From: Latescibacteria bacterium UBA6620
Lineage (GTDB): Bacteria; Latescibacterota; UBA2968
Assembly (NCBI GenBank): GCA_002433075.1
Contig: DJHM01000007.1
Location: 1 to 23,583, forward strand
DNA: 23,583 nucleotides
Direction: 5' to 3'
Shown in pieces: positions 21,962 through 23,583 of this stretch (the stretch's first letter is position 1; the number at the start of each line of letters is the position of its first letter). The notes beneath the pieces were generated by a model. It worked only from the letters and a program-made list of their open reading frames with translations, was not told the DNA's origin and did not search any database. Made by a program: the position numbers and the translations under genes.

Positions 21962-23302
21962 ATGAACTACACACCTCATACCGAGGCGGACATCGGCCAG
22001 ATGCTCGAAGCGGTGGGAGCAGACCACGTCGACCGGCTCTTCGATCCCATCCCTGAGGAGCTACGGTTGGAAGGTCTGGACCTTCCCAAGGGCGTCAGCG
22101 AGATGGAAGCGATTGCTCGACTCGACGGATTGGCGCGAGAGATCCAGACGTCCGGGCCAGATCTGTGCTTCATCGGCGCGGGCGCCTATGATCATTTTTC
22201 GCCGAGTGTCGTCGATGCAGTGATCTCGCGGGGCGAATTTTTCACCGCCTACACGCCCTACCAACCCGAAGTCAGCCAGGGGACGCTGCGTGCGATCTAC
22301 GAATTTCAGACGATGATCTGTGAGCTGACGGGGATGGAAATCGCCAACGCTTCGATGTACGACGGGTCATCGGCTCTGGCTGAAGCGGTGATGATGGCTG
22401 CCCGTATTCGGGACGCTCAGCGCGTGCTTCTGCCTCGCAGTCTCCACCCTTACTATCGCAAGGTGGTCGAGGCCTACGCGCGTGGCGCAGGTCTGAAGAT
22501 GGTCGACGTTCCCTGGACACGCGCGGGAACGATGGATCTGGATGCGCTGAAGGATGAGCTGGACGATGACACGACGGCGGTGGTGGTTCAGAATCCGAAT
22601 TTTCTTGGCGTGCTCGAACCGCTGGACGCGATTGGCGAGATCGTGACAGACAGTGCGGCGAGCTATGTGGCCTGCGTGAATCCGATGTCCCTCGGCCTGA
22701 TTCGCCCACCGGGAGATTTCGGCGCCGACATCGTTGTGGGGGACGGACAACCCCTGGGGCTTCTGTTGAGTTTCGGAGGGCCCTACGTGGGTTTCTTCGC
22801 CACGCGTGAAGCGCACGTCCGGAAGATGCCCGGCCGTATCGTCGGTCAGACGACGGATGTCGACGGCAAATGCGGCTATGTACTGACGCTGAAAACCCGG
22901 GAGCAGGATATTCGGCGGGAACGGGCGACGTCGAACATCTGCACGAATCAGACCCTGTGCGCGACGGCGGTAACAGTGTTCCTGTCCTCACTCGGTCCTC
23001 AGGGTCTGGGGGAGGCGGCCGCTCTCAACTGGGCCCACAGCCACCAGGCCGCGGATGCTCTGGCCACGCTGGATGGAGTGAGCCTTCCGTTCGATGGGGC
23101 GTTTTTCAACGAGTTCGTGGTGGCCTGCGATCGCTCGGCGCACGAGGTCCTGGGGGCGATGTCGTCACGCGGAATCGCGGGTGGCATCGATCTGGGCCGA
23201 TTCTATCCGGAACTGGATCATCACATCCTTACGTGTGTGACGGAAAAGCGAACGGGCGAAGAAATCGATCGTTTGCTGTCTGCGTGGAAGGAGGCGGTAT
23301 GA
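21962..23302 (+). CDS. gcvPA: Glycine dehydrogenase (decarboxylating) subunit 1
   Basis: A 446-residue N-terminal half of a split P-protein, which decarboxylates glycine with PLP and passes the aminomethyl group to lipoyl GcvH. The characteristic opening NYTPHTEADIGQML is followed by LFDPIPEELRL, then FIGAGAYDHFSPSVVDAVISR, TAYTPYQPEVSQGTL, NASMYDGSSALAEAV and GKCGYVLTLKTREQDIRRE. The length is typical. ATG 21962 is 16 bases after coaE and AAGGGA lies about 12 bases upstream. It overlaps gcvPB by four bases (ATGA). gcvH and gcvT are not in the window. Confidence 0.96.
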   Translation: MNYTPHTEADIGQMLEAVGADHVDRLFDPIPEELRLEGLDLPKGVSEMEAIARLDGLAREIQTSGPDLCFIGAGAYDHFSPSVVDAVISRGEFFTAYTPYQPEVSQGTLRAIYEFQTMICELTGMEIANASMYDGSSALAEAVMMAARIRDAQRVLLPRSLHPYYRKVVEAYARGAGLKMVDVPWTRAGTMDLDALKDELDDDTTAVVVQNPNFLGVLEPLDAIGEIVTDSAASYVACVNPMSLGLIRPPGDFGADIVVGDGQPLGLLLSFGGPYVGFFATREAHVRKMPGRIVGQTTDVDGKCGYVLTLKTREQDIRRERATSNICTNQTLCATAVTVFLSSLGPQGLGEAAALNWAHSHQAADALATLDGVSLPFDGAFFNEFVVACDRSAHEVLGAMSSRGIAGGIDLGRFYPELDHHILTCVTEKRTGEEIDRLLSAWKEAV

Positions 23303-23583
23303 GCTACGCCAGCCTGATCTTCGAGCGAGGGAAAGCGGGTCGGCGATGCGTGCGGTATCCTGCTGCGAAGGTCAAGGGCGTGCCCGAGACGATGTTGCGA
23401 ACGACTCCCCCCGGGCTGCCGGAGGTGAGCGAGTTGGAACTCGTTCGTCACTACACGTCGCTTTCTCACCTGAACTTCAGCATCGATACGCACTTCTACC
23501 CGCTGGGTTCGTGCACGATGAAGTACAACCCTAAGGTCCACGAACGAGCGGCTCGCATCGGAGGACTCGCAGGCCTGCACCCG
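23299..23583 (+). CDS. gcvPB: Glycine dehydrogenase subunit 2, 5' part
   Basis: The first 95 codons of the C-terminal half of the split P-protein; the gene runs off the window, so the PLP-binding lysine is not visible. The start of the family is clear: LIFERGKAGRR, then LVRHYTSLSHLNFSIDTHFYPLGSCTMKYNP, where GSCTMKYNP is the signature of the subunit (the quoted stretch spans about residues 48-78). ATG 23299 overlaps the gcvPA stop, with GGAGG about six bases upstream. Confidence 0.96.
   Translation, partial: MSYASLIFERGKAGRRCVRYPAAKVKGVPETMLRTTPPGLPEVSELELVRHYTSLSHLNFSIDTHFYPLGSCTMKYNPKVHERAARIGGLAGLHP

Noticed and set aside
1..23583. CRISPR array, insertion sequence, prophage or toxin-antitoxin system
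   Set aside because: No regularly spaced repeats, transposase, integrase, phage structural genes or recognisable toxin-antitoxin pair were seen on either strand.

Overview
The window reads as a bacterial chromosome segment of fairly high GC, densely coded on both strands, from a Gram-negative organism (lipoprotein, β-barrel and LpoA-like envelope genes). The mix of families points to the FCB side of the tree or a nearby uncultured phylum of the Latescibacterota/Eisenbacteria kind: a DUF4837 lipoprotein, a helix-hairpin-helix/β-barrel envelope protein, a DUF6785/DUF6784 membrane protein and a split glycine decarboxylase (gcvPA/gcvPB). That placement is inference from family content and is not certain. 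No CRISPR array, prophage, insertion sequence or plasmid function was seen.

Layout. (1) 1-2115: the 3' part of a tRNA-Leu(UAA), then a large polytopic DUF6785-type membrane protein. (2) 5242-2231, minus strand: a promoter, a single-domain response regulator, a ZIP-like metal transporter carrying an inserted cyclic-nucleotide-binding domain, and a zinc-type alcohol dehydrogenase. (3) 5296-7914, plus strand: a membrane-anchored coiled-coil SUMF1/FGE-fold protein followed by an enlarged GroES-like protein and a terminator; then two small proteins and an AhpD-type peroxidase preceded by a terminator-like leader hairpin. (4) 7930-8611: a symmetric terminator and two divergent small membrane proteins. 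(5) 15405-8517, minus strand: one long probable operon with a good promoter: LpoA-like TPR/periplasmic-binding protein, a decayed helix-hairpin-helix β-barrel gene, a remnant fusing the start of sbcD to the end of sbcC, alanine racemase (alr), a DUF4837 lipoprotein and a DUF502 membrane protein. (6) 15440-23583, plus strand: recG, then a promoter and a tightly packed series: PfkB-type sugar/nucleoside kinase, hflK, hflC, a membrane-anchored HExxH peptidase, coaE, gcvPA and the start of gcvPB.

The most notable structure is the localized gene decay at 11473-13279. The 111-codon reading frame at 11473-11808 begins as SbcD (Mre11-type nuclease) and ends as SbcC (Rad50-type ATPase), joined in frame at a stretch reading DEGFD that both parents would be expected to have. 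Next to it the barrel gene carries at least two or three frameshifts, an in-frame TAG and probable internal deletions. Neighbouring genes on both sides are intact, so the damage is confined to two adjacent genes of an otherwise healthy operon. Second in interest is the cNMP-domain/ZIP fusion, whose usual histidine metal ligands in transmembrane segments 4 and 5 are replaced.
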